Of a stretch of 16,086 nucleotides of DNA, positions 1 through 7,263 are shown piece by piece. Below the pieces are notes generated by a model. That model was not told where the DNA came from. It saw only the letters and a program-made list of their open reading frames with translations, and made no database searches. The position numbers and the translations under genes were made by a program. Origin of the DNA: Pseudomonadota bacterium (GTDB taxonomy: Bacteria; Pseudomonadota; Alphaproteobacteria; Acetobacterales; Acetobacteraceae); contig JAKBAQ010000036.1 in NCBI GenBank assembly GCA_021808985.1, positions 1 through 16,086 on the forward strand, written 5' to 3'. Position 1 is the stretch's first letter. Each line of letters begins with the position of its first letter.

Positions 1-120
1 GCTGCCGGCCGTGGCGCGGGCGGCGGCGATGGCCTGGGACCAGAGCCGCCCCAGCCCCGGCGCGGTGAGCGGGCCGCTGAGCGTGAGGCGGTTGCCCGCG
101 CGGCTCAGGCTGGCGCTCAT
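1..120 (-). CDS. Partial N-terminus of a possible STAS/MlaE-type permease
   Basis: Only the first 40 codons are inside the window; the frame stays open to the left edge. The start ATG (118-120) overlaps the stop of the upstream TerC gene in an ATGA arrangement, which supports a real, translationally coupled gene. The visible peptide begins MSASLSRAGNRLTLSGPL and continues as a short polar/hydrophobic alternation followed by an Ala-rich helix. This resembles the N-terminal STAS-like segment that precedes the MlaE/YrbE permease domain in many alphaproteobacterial lipid-transport ABC permeases. That family call is inference from a short fragment with no diagnostic motif; it could be another STAS protein or something unrelated. 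I am confident that it is coding and unsure of the function. Confidence 0.45.
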   Translation of the reverse strand, partial: MSASLSRAGNRLTLSGPLTAPGLGRLWSQAIAAARATAGS

Positions 121-716
121 GCCGGGGTGAGGTGGTGAAGAAGCTGCGCGGAGCCTTCGTAGATCATGCTCAGGGAGACATAGAGCACGATGGCGATGCC
201 GACCCAGGCCAGCCAGTGGAAACGGGTGAGCAATTTGGCGACCAGCGTGGCGGCGACGCCCATGAGGGCGACGGAAACCGCGAGGCCGGTGGCGAGCACA
301 TAGGGATGGTCATGCGCGGCGCCGGCCACGGCGAGGACATTATCAAGCGACATGGAAATGTCGGCCACGATGATGCGCCAGATGGCGGTGCGCAGCCGGC
401 CGGCGGGTTTGATGCTATGGTTCTCGCGCGCGCCGCGCAGCTCGCGGGCGGATTTCCAGACCACCCAGAGGAGCAGGATACCGCCAGCCAGGGTGAGGCC
501 CAGTATGTGCAGCATTCGCAGCGCCACCAGGGCGAAGGCGATGCGGATGATGGTGGCGCCGGCGATGCCGTACCAGATGGCCTGCCGGCGCTGCGCGGGA
601 GGCAGGCCGTTGACTGCCAGGCCGATGACGACGGCGTTGTCGCCGGCCAATACAAGGTCGATGAGCAGGACCTGCGCGAGGATGGCCAGGAGGGGAAGAA
701 GTGCCGGAAGCTCCAT
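117..716 (-). CDS. TerC family integral membrane protein, YjbE type
   Basis: Predicted polytopic inner-membrane protein of 199 residues, likely a metal-ion transporter; YjbE/TerC relatives have been linked to manganese export and metal homeostasis. Two acidic membrane motifs define the family: IDLVLAGDNAVVIG (residues about 19-32, GDN at 25-27) and its internal-repeat counterpart ADISMSLDNVLAVAG (about 118-132). Hydrophobic segments alternate with a basic loop near residues 85-112. I chose the ATG at 714-716 because relatives have about 15-20 residues before the first motif. An in-frame TTG at 750-752 would add 12 residues, but it forms part of a TTGACA that looks more like a -35 box. Neither start has a clear Shine-Dalgarno. 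The gene is divergent from purB and overlaps the downstream partial gene by ATGA. The ion specificity cannot be read from the sequence. Confidence 0.88.
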   Translation of the reverse strand: MELPALLPLLAILAQVLLIDLVLAGDNAVVIGLAVNGLPPAQRRQAIWYGIAGATIIRIAFALVALRMLHILGLTLAGGILLLWVVWKSARELRGARENHSIKPAGRLRTAIWRIIVADISMSLDNVLAVAGAAHDHPYVLATGLAVSVALMGVAATLVAKLLTRFHWLAWVGIAIVLYVSLSMIYEGSAQLLHHLTPA

Positions 717-805
717 GAGGGGGAAGAGACTTGCGCTTGTGTGGCTTGTCAATGCGGGGGCGGAAGGTTAGGCGGGGCCTTGAGATTTTACATGAGGAGT
801 TAGCC
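717..805. promoter_or_regulatory. Divergent TerC/purB intergenic region with overlapping -35-like motifs
   Basis: This 89-bp gap separates two divergently transcribed genes and must hold promoters for both unless one is leaderless. TTGTCA (746-751, plus) and TTGACA (747-752, minus) overlap, giving -35-like boxes on both strands. The partners at 17-bp spacing are weak: TAGGCG at 769-774 for purB and TCTCTT at 729-724 for the TerC gene. A good Shine-Dalgarno, GAGGAG at 794-799, lies 6 bp before the purB ATG and decides that start. The promoter assignments are tentative. Confidence 0.3.
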
Positions 806-2137
806 ATGATCCCCCGTTACAGCCGCCCGCAGGCCGCCGCCATCTGGACGCAGGAGAACAAGTACCGGATCTGGTTCGAGATAGAGGCGCTGGCCTGCGA
901 GGGCATGGCCGAGGTGGGGTTGATACCGCGCGAGGCGGCGGCGGCGATACGGGAGAAAGGCGGGGCGAAGCTCGCCGTGATCAACGCCGCGGATGTGGAG
1001 CGGATTGATGAGATAGAGCGCGAGACGCGGCATGATGTGATCGCGTTTTTAACCTGGCTGGCGCAGAGCGTGGGGCCGGAGAGCCGGTTCGTGCATCAGG
1101 GGCTGACCTCGTCGGACGTGCTGGATACGTGCCTGGCCGTGCAGCTGACGCAGGCGGCGGACCTGTTGCTGGCGGATATCGACGAGGTGCTGGCGGCGCT
1201 GAGGAAGCGGGCGATGGAGCATAAATATACGCTGACCATTGGCCGCAGCCATGGGATTCATGCCGAGCCGACGAGCTTTGGGCTGAAGCTGGCGGGGCAT
1301 TATGCGGAGTTCGCGCGCAACCGGGAGCGGCTGGTGGCGGCGCGGGCGGAAATCGCGACCTGCGCGATTTCCGGCGCGGTGGGGACATTCGCGCATGTGG
1401 ACCCACGGGTTGAGGCGCATGTGGCTTTGAGGTTGGGGCTGGCGGTGGAGCCGGTTTCGACCCAGGTGATCCCGCGTGACCGGCATGCGGCGTTTTTCGC
1501 GGCGCTGGGGGTGATCGCCTGCGGGATAGAGCGGCTGGCCACCGAGGTGCGGCATTTGCAGCGCTCGGAAGTGCGCGAGGCGGAGGAGTTTTTCCATGCC
1601 GGGCAAAAGGGCTCATCGGCGATGCCGCATAAGCGCAACCCGGTGCTCTCGGAGAATTTGTGCGGGCTGGCGCGGCTGGTGCGCGCGGCGGTGGTGCCGG
1701 CGATGGAGAACGTGGCGCTGTGGCATGAGCGCGATATCAGCCACTCATCGGTGGAGCGCGGGATTGGGCCTGATGCGACGGTGACGCTGGATTTCGCGCT
1801 CAGCCGGCTGGCGGGGATGATGGATAAGCTGACGATTTACCCCGAGCGGATGCGCGAGAACATGGACAGCCTGGGCGGGGTTGTGCACTCCGGCGAGGTG
1901 CTGCTGGCGCTGACCAAGGCGGGGATTTCGCGCGAGGATGCCTATAAGATCGTGCAGCGCAACGCGATGGCGACCTGGACGAAGCTGGGGCAGCCGGATG
2001 CGCGCGATTTCCGCGCCAATTTGCTGGCTGATGAAGAGGTCGCCGGGCGGGTGAGCGAAGCGCAGATTGACGCGGCGATGGACGCGCAGATGCATCTGGC
2101 GCAGGTGGATGTGATCTTCAAGCGCGTGTTTGGATAG
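806..2137 (+). CDS. purB: Adenylosuccinate lyase
   Basis: Cytosolic fumarase/aspartase-superfamily enzyme of 443 residues, a normal length for PurB. It cleaves fumarate from SAICAR, giving AICAR in de novo purine synthesis, and from adenylosuccinate, giving AMP. Visible motifs are TSSDVLDT (101-108), GRSHGIHAEPTSFG (146-159, with the conserved His at 149) and the superfamily signature GSSAMPHKRNP (269-279) in the flexible loop that carries the catalytic serine. The ATG at 806 is chosen because GAGGAG sits 6 bp upstream and the protein then starts with MIPRYSRP, the typical family N-terminus; the frame is open further upstream but without support. An NRDE-family gene follows 11 bp after the stop and is probably co-transcribed. 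PurB makes AICAR, which is also a by-product of HisF-HisH encoded later in the window. That link is metabolic, not an operon. Confidence 0.97.
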   Translation: MIPRYSRPQAAAIWTQENKYRIWFEIEALACEGMAEVGLIPREAAAAIREKGGAKLAVINAADVERIDEIERETRHDVIAFLTWLAQSVGPESRFVHQGLTSSDVLDTCLAVQLTQAADLLLADIDEVLAALRKRAMEHKYTLTIGRSHGIHAEPTSFGLKLAGHYAEFARNRERLVAARAEIATCAISGAVGTFAHVDPRVEAHVALRLGLAVEPVSTQVIPRDRHAAFFAALGVIACGIERLATEVRHLQRSEVREAEEFFHAGQKGSSAMPHKRNPVLSENLCGLARLVRAAVVPAMENVALWHERDISHSSVERGIGPDATVTLDFALSRLAGMMDKLTIYPERMRENMDSLGGVVHSGEVLLALTKAGISREDAYKIVQRNAMATWTKLGQPDARDFRANLLADEEVAGRVSEAQIDAAMDAQMHLAQVDVIFKRVFG

Positions 2138-2148
2138 GGTTTTCGGGC

Positions 2149-2832
2149 GTGTGTTCCATTGTTTTGCGGATTGGCGCGGCGGGGGTGTGCATTGGCGCCA
2201 ACCGCGATGAGATGGTGGCGCGCGCATGGGATGCGCCGGGGGAATTCTGGCCGGGGGTGATGGCCGGGCGGGACAGGCTGGCCGGCGGGACGTGGCTGGG
2301 GATGAACCGGCATGGCGTGGTGGCGGCGGTGCTGAACCGCACGGGCACGCTGGGGCCGGCGGCGGGCAAGCGCAGCCGGGGGGAATTGCCGCTGATGGCG
2401 CTGCGCGAGGCCTCGGCCGAGGCGGCGGCGGCGTATTTGGCCGGGCTGGATGCGGGGGCGTACCGGCCGTTCAATCTGGTGGTGGCGGATGCCGCGGGGG
2501 CGTGGCTGCTGCGCGGGCTGGGCGAGGGCAAGCCGGATATGGCGCGGCTGGGCGAGGGGGTGAGCATGATTACCTCCGGCGAGCCGAATGATGTGGCGCA
2601 TCCACGGATTGCCAGGCATCTGCCGCGCTTTGCGGCGGCGGCGTTTGAGGATTGGGCGGCACTGCTGGCGGATGCCTCCGGGCCATGGGAGAGCGCGCTG
2701 AATATTCCTGAGAAGGATGGATTCGCCACGGTGTGTTCCTCGTTGATCGCCCTGCCCCGCGCGGGCAAGCCGGAATGGCGCTTTGCCGCCGGGCGGCCGG
2801 ATGGGGCGGCGTTTGTCGCGCTCGGCTGGTAA
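2149..2832 (+). CDS. NRDE (TANGO2-like) family protein
   Basis: Protein of 227 residues belonging to the NRDE/TANGO2 family. The N-terminus shows the family pattern: Met-Cys at residues 1-2, then a hydrophobic strand leading to GANRDE (16-21), the motif that names the family. Further along, GGTWLGMNRHGVVAAVLNR has the expected Gly-Thr-Trp-x-Gly and Asn-Arg features. The invariant Cys2 has led to suggestions of an Ntn-hydrolase-like fold; the biochemical role is unsettled, and eukaryotic TANGO2 is tied to lipid and haem metabolism. The start is GTG (2149-2151), required to place Cys at position 2. A weak AGGG lies about 11 bp upstream. It starts 11 bp after purB, so co-transcription is likely. 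Codon use matches its neighbours. Confidence 0.9.
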   Translation: MCSIVLRIGAAGVCIGANRDEMVARAWDAPGEFWPGVMAGRDRLAGGTWLGMNRHGVVAAVLNRTGTLGPAAGKRSRGELPLMALREASAEAAAAYLAGLDAGAYRPFNLVVADAAGAWLLRGLGEGKPDMARLGEGVSMITSGEPNDVAHPRIARHLPRFAAAAFEDWAALLADASGPWESALNIPEKDGFATVCSSLIALPRAGKPEWRFAAGRPDGAAFVALGW

Positions 2833-2875
2833 ATTTCTTGGCCGGAATGGCCGAATGGGGTAGGTTATGTTTTCG

Positions 2876-2934
2876 CGATCAATTTCATTGGTTTATGCCG
2901 AATCAGCGGATTCGGCATAAACCAATATTGATCG
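2876..2934. repeat. Long near-perfect inverted repeat (hairpin) upstream of the DUF3311-symporter operon
   Basis: ATTGGTTTATGCCGAATC (2887-2904) and its exact reverse complement (2909-2926) are separated by a 4-base AGCG loop, giving 18 uninterrupted pairs. An outer 8-bp stem, CGATCAAT (2876-2883) with ATTGATCG (2927-2934), extends it after a 3-base bulge on the left (2884-2886). It lies 46 bp upstream of the DUF3311 start, in a relatively AT-rich patch between GC-rich genes. There is no T-run after it, so it is not a standard Rho-independent terminator. It could be an operator, an mRNA leader hairpin or a small inverted-repeat element. An exact 9-bp direct repeat, CGGAATGGC, is found on either side (2843-2851 and 2951-2959). 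Confidence 0.9.
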
Positions 2935-2980
2935 AGGCTGCTAGGCCCGGCGGAATGGCGGAAAACGAGGGGGTGGAAAG

Positions 2981-3160
2981 ATGATAAAAATCCTGTTGCT
3001 GTTGGTGTTCGTGCTGGTGCTGGCGGTGCCGTTCTATAACCGGATGACGCCGGCGCTGTTCGGGTTTCCGTTCTTCTACTGGTTTCAGATCGCGCTGGTG
3101 CCGGTGGCCTCGCTGCTGATTTACATCGTCTACCGGGTGGAACACGGGGGAGAAAAATAA
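2981..3160 (+). CDS. DUF3311 family small membrane protein
   Basis: A 59-residue protein with two hydrophobic segments: MIKILLLLVFVLVLAVPF at the N-terminus and a second helix at about residues 34-51. They are separated by a short loop (YNRMTPALFGFPFFYW), and the tail is polar (YRVEHGGEK). The segment P-x-L-x-G-x-P-F-x-Y-W and the position directly before a MctP-type symporter are characteristic of DUF3311. This family probably acts as a small accessory subunit, but its function is not established. The start ATG follows the purine-rich GAGGGGGTGGAAAG. The TAA stop overlaps the symporter ATG by one base (TAATG), implying tight translational coupling. Confidence 0.82.
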   Translation: MIKILLLLVFVLVLAVPFYNRMTPALFGFPFFYWFQIALVPVASLLIYIVYRVEHGGEK

Positions 3161-4680
3161 TGGCCTATCCTGCCGCGACCCTTGTGTTTGTGGCGCTGAT
3201 CGCCGTGGTGATCGTGCTGGGGTTCACCGCCGCGCGGTGGAATGCCGGGAATTTGGAGCAGATAGAGGAATGGGGGCTGGGCGGGCGGCGCTTTGGCACC
3301 TGGGTTTCGTGGTTTCTGATCGGCGGGGATGCGTATACGGCCTATACTTTCATAGCCATTCCGGCGCTGATGTTCGGCGCCGGGGCGGTGGGGTTTTTCG
3401 CGCTGCCTTATACGGTGGTGATTTATCCGATCCTGTATCTGGTGTTTCCCAGGCTTTGGAAGGTGGCGCATCGGCATGGCTATATCACCGGGCCGGAGTT
3501 CGTGCGCGGGCGGTATGGCAACAAGCATCTGGCGCTGGCGATCGGGCTGACGGGGATTCTGGCCACCATGCCGTATATCGCGCTGCAGCTGATCGGCATG
3601 CAGACGGTGATCGGCGCGCTGGGGATTCCCGGGCATGTGCCGCTGATTCTGGCGTTCGCGGTGCTGGCGGCGTTCACCTATACATCGGGGCTGCGCGCGC
3701 CGGCGATGATCGCGATTGTGAAGGATCTGCTGATTTATCTGACCGTGATTGTCGCGGTGATCGTGATACCGGCGGAGCTGGGCGGATTTGGCGCGGTGTT
3801 CGCCAAGATTGCGCCCGCCAAGCTGCTGCTGGCGGTGCCACCCGCGGGCAGCACCGGGGCCTATAGCGGCTATGCGACGCTGGCGCTGGGCTCGGCGATG
3901 GCGCTGTTTTTGTATCCGCATACCACGACGGGGATTTTGAGCTCCTCGGGGCCACGGGTGATCCGGCGCAATGCGGTGCTGCTGCCGGCTTATTCGGTGA
4001 TGCTCGGGCTGCTGGCGCTGGTGGGGTATATGGCGGTGGCCTCGGGCGTGCAGGGCATGGCGCAATTCGCCGCCGGGTTCAAGCAATATGGCACCAGCTT
4101 CGCGGTGCCGGCGCTGGTGCTGGAGGCGTTTCCCGGCTGGTTCGCGGGGGTGGCGTTTGGGGCCATTGCGATCGGCGCGCTGGTGCCAGCCGCGATCATG
4201 GCCATTGCCTCGGCGAATATTTTCACCCGCGATATTTATTCGCAGTTTGTGGCGGGCGGTGCGGCGCGCGGCGAGGCGAAGGTGGCGAAATTGTTCTCGC
4301 TGGTGATGGTGGCGGGGGCGCTGGTGTTTATTCTGGTGATACCCACCACCTATGCGGTGCAGTTGCAGCTGCTGGGGGGGATGTGGATCATCCAGACGTT
4401 TCCGGCGATCGTGTTCTCGGTGTTCACGCGCTTCTTCAATGGCTGGGCGCTGCTGGCGGGCTGGGCCGTGGGGATTGGCAGCGCGACATGGCTGGTGGCG
4501 CTCAACCATTTCGCGGGGGCGATATGGGCGTTTCATGTGCTGGGATATACGCTGCCCAGCTATATCGCGCTGGCGACGGTGCTGCTGAACGCGGCGGTGG
4601 CGGCGGTGCTGAGCCTGCCGCTGAACGCGATATGCTCCGACCGCGCGGGCGATGCGACCCGCGCGGAGGATTATGTTTAG
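3160..4680 (+). CDS. mctP: Sodium:solute symporter family monocarboxylate permease (MctP-like)
   Basis: Polytopic membrane transporter of 506 residues in the sodium:solute symporter family. It is probably the uptake permease for short monocarboxylates such as lactate and pyruvate, as shown for rhizobial MctP. The N-terminal region is typical of MctP: EEWGLGGRRFGTWVSWF (about 36-52), followed by a Gly-Gly-Asp-Ala-Tyr-Thr-Ala-Tyr-Thr run within the first core helices. About 13 hydrophobic segments can be traced. The preceding DUF3311 gene is the usual partner. A GGGGGAG run ends just before the start and serves as a ribosome site. The substrate is assigned by family resemblance; related symporters carry acetate or other acids. 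A palindrome lies 61 bp after the stop. Confidence 0.85.
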   Translation: MAYPAATLVFVALIAVVIVLGFTAARWNAGNLEQIEEWGLGGRRFGTWVSWFLIGGDAYTAYTFIAIPALMFGAGAVGFFALPYTVVIYPILYLVFPRLWKVAHRHGYITGPEFVRGRYGNKHLALAIGLTGILATMPYIALQLIGMQTVIGALGIPGHVPLILAFAVLAAFTYTSGLRAPAMIAIVKDLLIYLTVIVAVIVIPAELGGFGAVFAKIAPAKLLLAVPPAGSTGAYSGYATLALGSAMALFLYPHTTTGILSSSGPRVIRRNAVLLPAYSVMLGLLALVGYMAVASGVQGMAQFAAGFKQYGTSFAVPALVLEAFPGWFAGVAFGAIAIGALVPAAIMAIASANIFTRDIYSQFVAGGAARGEAKVAKLFSLVMVAGALVFILVIPTTYAVQLQLLGGMWIIQTFPAIVFSVFTRFFNGWALLAGWAVGIGSATWLVALNHFAGAIWAFHVLGYTLPSYIALATVLLNAAVAAVLSLPLNAICSDRAGDATRAEDYV

Positions 4681-4741
4681 CGACTGCTTTAAACGCTTTC
4701 TCTTATAACAAATTGAAATTATTTAAAAATTTTTGCGGGGT

Positions 4742-4771
4742 TTGGGGAGCTTTTTATAAAAAGCTCCCCAA
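4742..4771. terminator. Perfect 30-bp palindrome, probable bidirectional terminator
   Basis: TTGGGGAGCTTTTT, a central AT, and AAAAAGCTCCCCAA form a perfect 30-bp palindrome with a GC outer stem and an A/T inner stem. It lies between the convergent ends of the symporter gene (stop 4680) and the minus-strand gene ending at 4787, where a shared terminator is expected. A long AT-rich stretch (about 4700-4735, including AAAAATTTTT at 4725-4734) adjoins it on the left, unlike the GC-rich surroundings. It lacks a classic T-run directly after the stem in the plus direction, so the terminator call rests on symmetry and location. It may also be one copy of a genome-wide palindromic repeat. Confidence 0.65.
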
Positions 4772-4786
4772 GATGCTGGCCCTCTC

Positions 4787-5236
4787 TTAGAAAATCTTAT
4801 TGATCAGATCGTCACCGATGCCGAAGCCGGCGCCGGTGACGATGGCGCGGCCGAAGCCAGAATTGAGCAGGCCGCCGAGCAGGCCGCCGCCGCCCATGCT
4901 GTTCTGCTGGGGGTAGTAGCCGTTATTTTGCGGCGGGTAGCCGGCGGGCTGGTTGCCCCAGGGCGAGGCTTGCGGCGGAAGCTGCTGGACCGGCGGCTGC
5001 GCCTGCTGGGATTCAACGAAATTATGCAGCGACTGGAGCAGGTTGGAGACCTGATTCTGCTCCGCCTGGATGGCCAGGGCGATGCTCTTGAGGTCCAGAA
5101 ACCATTCCCGCGCGTTGGGGTCACCCGCCTGGACGGCGGTTTGGAGTTTGACCGCCAGCTGCTTCAGCTCCGCCACGGTCTGCTGCGCTTGGGATTGCAG
5201 CTGGTTGTAGTTGCTGTCGATGGTTTGAATGTCCAT
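4787..5236 (-). CDS. Hypothetical protein with helical N-terminus and Gln/Pro- and Gly-rich C-terminus
   Basis: I do not recognise this 149-residue protein. Residues 1-75 are polar and strongly helix-prone, with heptad-like hydrophobics suggesting a coiled coil. Residues about 76-112 are low-complexity, rich in Gln, Pro, Asn and Tyr. Residues about 113-136 are Gly-rich and hydrophobic (GGGGLLGGLLNSGFG), ending in GFGIGDDLINKIF. The tail could insert in or associate with a membrane, and resembles the Gly-rich ends of some envelope-associated proteins, but no family can be assigned. The ATG start (5234-5236) is preceded by AAGGA about 8 bases upstream. It stands alone: convergent with the symporter gene, and 88 bp downstream of the PuuD-like gene on the same strand. 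Confidence 0.8.
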   Translation of the reverse strand: MDIQTIDSNYNQLQSQAQQTVAELKQLAVKLQTAVQAGDPNAREWFLDLKSIALAIQAEQNQVSNLLQSLHNFVESQQAQPPVQQLPPQASPWGNQPAGYPPQNNGYYPQQNSMGGGGLLGGLLNSGFGRAIVTGAGFGIGDDLINKIF

Positions 5237-5324
5237 GGTCCCGGTCCTTATTTGAGACGGCGCTGGCTAATAAGTTGCCAATACCAGAAATTTTGCAACC
5301 CCCGGTATGAAATTTAAGATAGGC

Positions 5325-6062
5325 TTATACGGGACCGCGAGACTGGCGGTAGGCGACGCAGGCGTCACCGAAGGCGTTGAAGAGGCGCTTGCGATCAGGG
5401 AAGTGGGTGACTTCCCATTCCGGGTGCCATTGCACGGCCATGGCGAAGTTTTTGGCGCCCTCGACGCGGACGGCCTCGATGGTGCCGTCCGGCGCCATGG
5501 CCTCGACCGCCAGGCCGGCGGCCAGCTGGTCAATCGCCTGGCCGTGGAGGGAGTTGACCTGGATGGTTTCAGTGCCCGAGATGCGGGCAAGCTCGCCGGA
5601 GAGCGTGACCTCATGCTTGATGGCGAAACGGTGCTCGCCTTCGCCGGAGCGATGGTCCATGCGGCCGGGCTGGAGGTGGACCTCCTGGAACAGGGTGCCG
5701 CCGAGGGCGACGTTTAGCTCCTGCATGCCACGGCAGATGCACAGGACGGGGATGCCGCGCTCCAGCGCCGCCAGGATGAGGGGGATGGTGGTGGCGTCAC
5801 GCTCGGGGTCGTGGGCGTCGGGCGTGGCGTCAAAATCGGCGCCGTAGCGCAGCGGGGCGACGTTGGAGGGGCTGCCGTTGAACATGATGCCGTCAACCCG
5901 GTTGAGCAGGCCGCGCATCTGCTCACCCTCGGGGGGGATGAGGATGGGGATGGCGTTGGAGGCCGCGATCAAGGCCGCGCCGTAGCGCGCGGGGGTGGCG
6001 TGCTGGACGTAGCCGGCGATGAATTTGGTGCAGGCGGGGATGCCGACGATGCTTTGGGTCAT
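5325..6062 (-). CDS. Gamma-glutamyl-gamma-aminobutyrate hydrolase family protein (peptidase C26, PuuD-like)
   Basis: Cytosolic class I glutamine-amidotransferase-like hydrolase of 245 residues. Family members such as PuuD cleave the gamma-glutamyl bond of gamma-glutamyl-GABA in putrescine breakdown; others act on different gamma-glutamyl conjugates. The catalytic triad is visible: nucleophile Cys110 in CICRGMQELNVALGG (108-122), and His213 and Glu215 in QWHPEW (211-216). The N-terminal VGIPACTKF and the FNGSPSNV segment (61-68) also fit C26. The ATG start lies 7 bp after the MFS transporter stop, with GGAGAG about 13 bases upstream, so the two genes probably form an operon. No other putrescine-degradation genes are present here, so the physiological substrate is open. 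Confidence 0.88.
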   Translation of the reverse strand: MTQSIVGIPACTKFIAGYVQHATPARYGAALIAASNAIPILIPPEGEQMRGLLNRVDGIMFNGSPSNVAPLRYGADFDATPDAHDPERDATTIPLILAALERGIPVLCICRGMQELNVALGGTLFQEVHLQPGRMDHRSGEGEHRFAIKHEVTLSGELARISGTETIQVNSLHGQAIDQLAAGLAVEAMAPDGTIEAVRVEGAKNFAMAVQWHPEWEVTHFPDRKRLFNAFGDACVAYRQSRGPV

Positions 6063-6069
6063 GCTGTTT

Positions 6070-7263
6070 TTAACTCTCCGTTGGAGAAAAACTTAAACTG
6101 GGGCGCAGGGCGGCGGCAAGCATCACGGCGGCGGCGCATAGCAGCATCGCGGCGGCCATGGGTCTGGCCGTGCCGTCGGCCAGCACGCCCATGAGCAGGC
6201 CGGTGATGGCGCCGCCGACGAACTGCATGGTGCCGAGCAGGGCCGAGGCGCTGCCGGCATGGGCCTGGTGGCGCGAGAGCGCGCCGACCAGCGAGCAGGG
6301 CAGCAGCAGGCCGAAGCCGAGCTCGGAAAAGGCGAGCATGCCGGCGAGCGGATAAGGGCCATGCGGATACCAGGCCATGAGCACCAGGCCGAGGCAGGCG
6401 GCGAACAGCATGAGGCATGCCAGGGTGATGACCCGCGCGATGCCGAAACGGGTAACCAGCGCGGGGTTGAGCTGGTTGAAGCCGATATAGGCGATGGAGT
6501 TGACGCCGAAGAGCGCGGCGTAGCCGGTGGTGTTCCAGCCATATTCGCCGATGAAGACCTGCGGCGTGGCGGCGAGATAGGCGAACAGGGCCGCCGAGGT
6601 GAAGGCGCCGACGCAGGCATGGGTGAGGAAGGCGCGCTCGTGAAAAATGGCGCCGTAGCGCATGAGGACCGGGATGAAGCCGAGGCGGGTGCGGCGCGCG
6701 GGGGGCAAGGTGTCTGGCAGGAAGAACCAGATGGCGGCAACCGCGGCCACGCCATAGAGCGTGCAGACGGCGAAGATGATCCGCCAGCTGGCGAACATGA
6801 CGCAGAGCGAGCCGAGCATGGGCGCGGCGACGGGTGCCGCGCCCATGACCAGCATGAGCTTGGAGAACAGCCGGGCGGCGGCGGGGCCGTCGGCCAGATC
6901 GCGCACCATGGCACGGGGGATGACCACGCCCGCCGAGGCGCCGAGCGCGGTGAGGAAGCGGAAGATGATGAAGCCCTCGACATTCTGGCTGAGCCAGCAG
7001 CCGGCGCTGGCGATGGTGTAGATGATGAGGCCGGCCAGCAGCGGCGTGCGGCGGCCCATGCGGTCAGCCAGGGCGCCCTGGGTCATCTGGCCGATGGCGA
7101 GGCCGATGAAATAGGCGGCGAGCGAATATTGCGGGGCGGCGGGGTTTTGCAGGTCTCGCGCGATGGCGGGGAAGGCCGGGAGGTACATGTCAGTCGAGAC
7201 GGGGCCGACGGCAATGAGGAAACCCAGCAGCAGCGGAAGCTTTTTATTGATTGGCTGGAGCAT
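6070..7263 (-). CDS. Bcr/CflA-type MFS multidrug efflux transporter
   Basis: Inner-membrane proton-driven exporter of 397 residues with about 12 hydrophobic segments, the standard size for the drug:H+ antiporter-1 Bcr/CflA subfamily. Diagnostic features are GPVSTDMYLPAFPAIARDL (20-38) in the first helix region, motif A-like GALADRMGRR (63-72), and FRFLTALGASAGVVIPRAMVRD, the usual motif C region of this subfamily. Members export bicyclomycin, chloramphenicol, sulfonamides or small metabolites; the substrate is not visible here. The start ATG (7261-7263) has no strong Shine-Dalgarno. It is divergent from hisB across 106 bp and is followed 7 bp later by the C26 hydrolase gene, suggesting hydrolase and exporter serve one substrate class (inference). 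Confidence 0.9.
   Translation of the reverse strand: MLQPINKKLPLLLGFLIAVGPVSTDMYLPAFPAIARDLQNPAAPQYSLAAYFIGLAIGQMTQGALADRMGRRTPLLAGLIIYTIASAGCWLSQNVEGFIIFRFLTALGASAGVVIPRAMVRDLADGPAAARLFSKLMLVMGAAPVAAPMLGSLCVMFASWRIIFAVCTLYGVAAVAAIWFFLPDTLPPARRTRLGFIPVLMRYGAIFHERAFLTHACVGAFTSAALFAYLAATPQVFIGEYGWNTTGYAALFGVNSIAYIGFNQLNPALVTRFGIARVITLACLMLFAACLGLVLMAWYPHGPYPLAGMLAFSELGFGLLLPCSLVGALSRHQAHAGSASALLGTMQFVGGAITGLLMGVLADGTARPMAAAMLLCAAAVMLAAALRPSLSFSPTES

Noticed and set aside
717..830. A yybP-ykoY manganese riboswitch upstream of the TerC/YjbE gene
   Set aside because: Some YjbE-family genes carry one, but the space is under 100 bp before purB begins and I see none of the conserved paired elements.
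2833..2980. The long hairpin and flanking 9-bp CGGAATGGC repeats as a complete MITE with target-site duplication
   Set aside because: The sequences immediately inside the 9-bp repeats are not inverted repeats of each other, so the boundaries do not fit a transposon-like element. The hairpin itself is kept as a finding.
3130..4536. Long open frame on the minus strand (468 codons) opposite the symporter gene
   Set aside because: Its product is an Arg/His/Gln/Pro-rich low-complexity string with no family features. It is the antisense shadow of a GC-rich membrane-protein gene.
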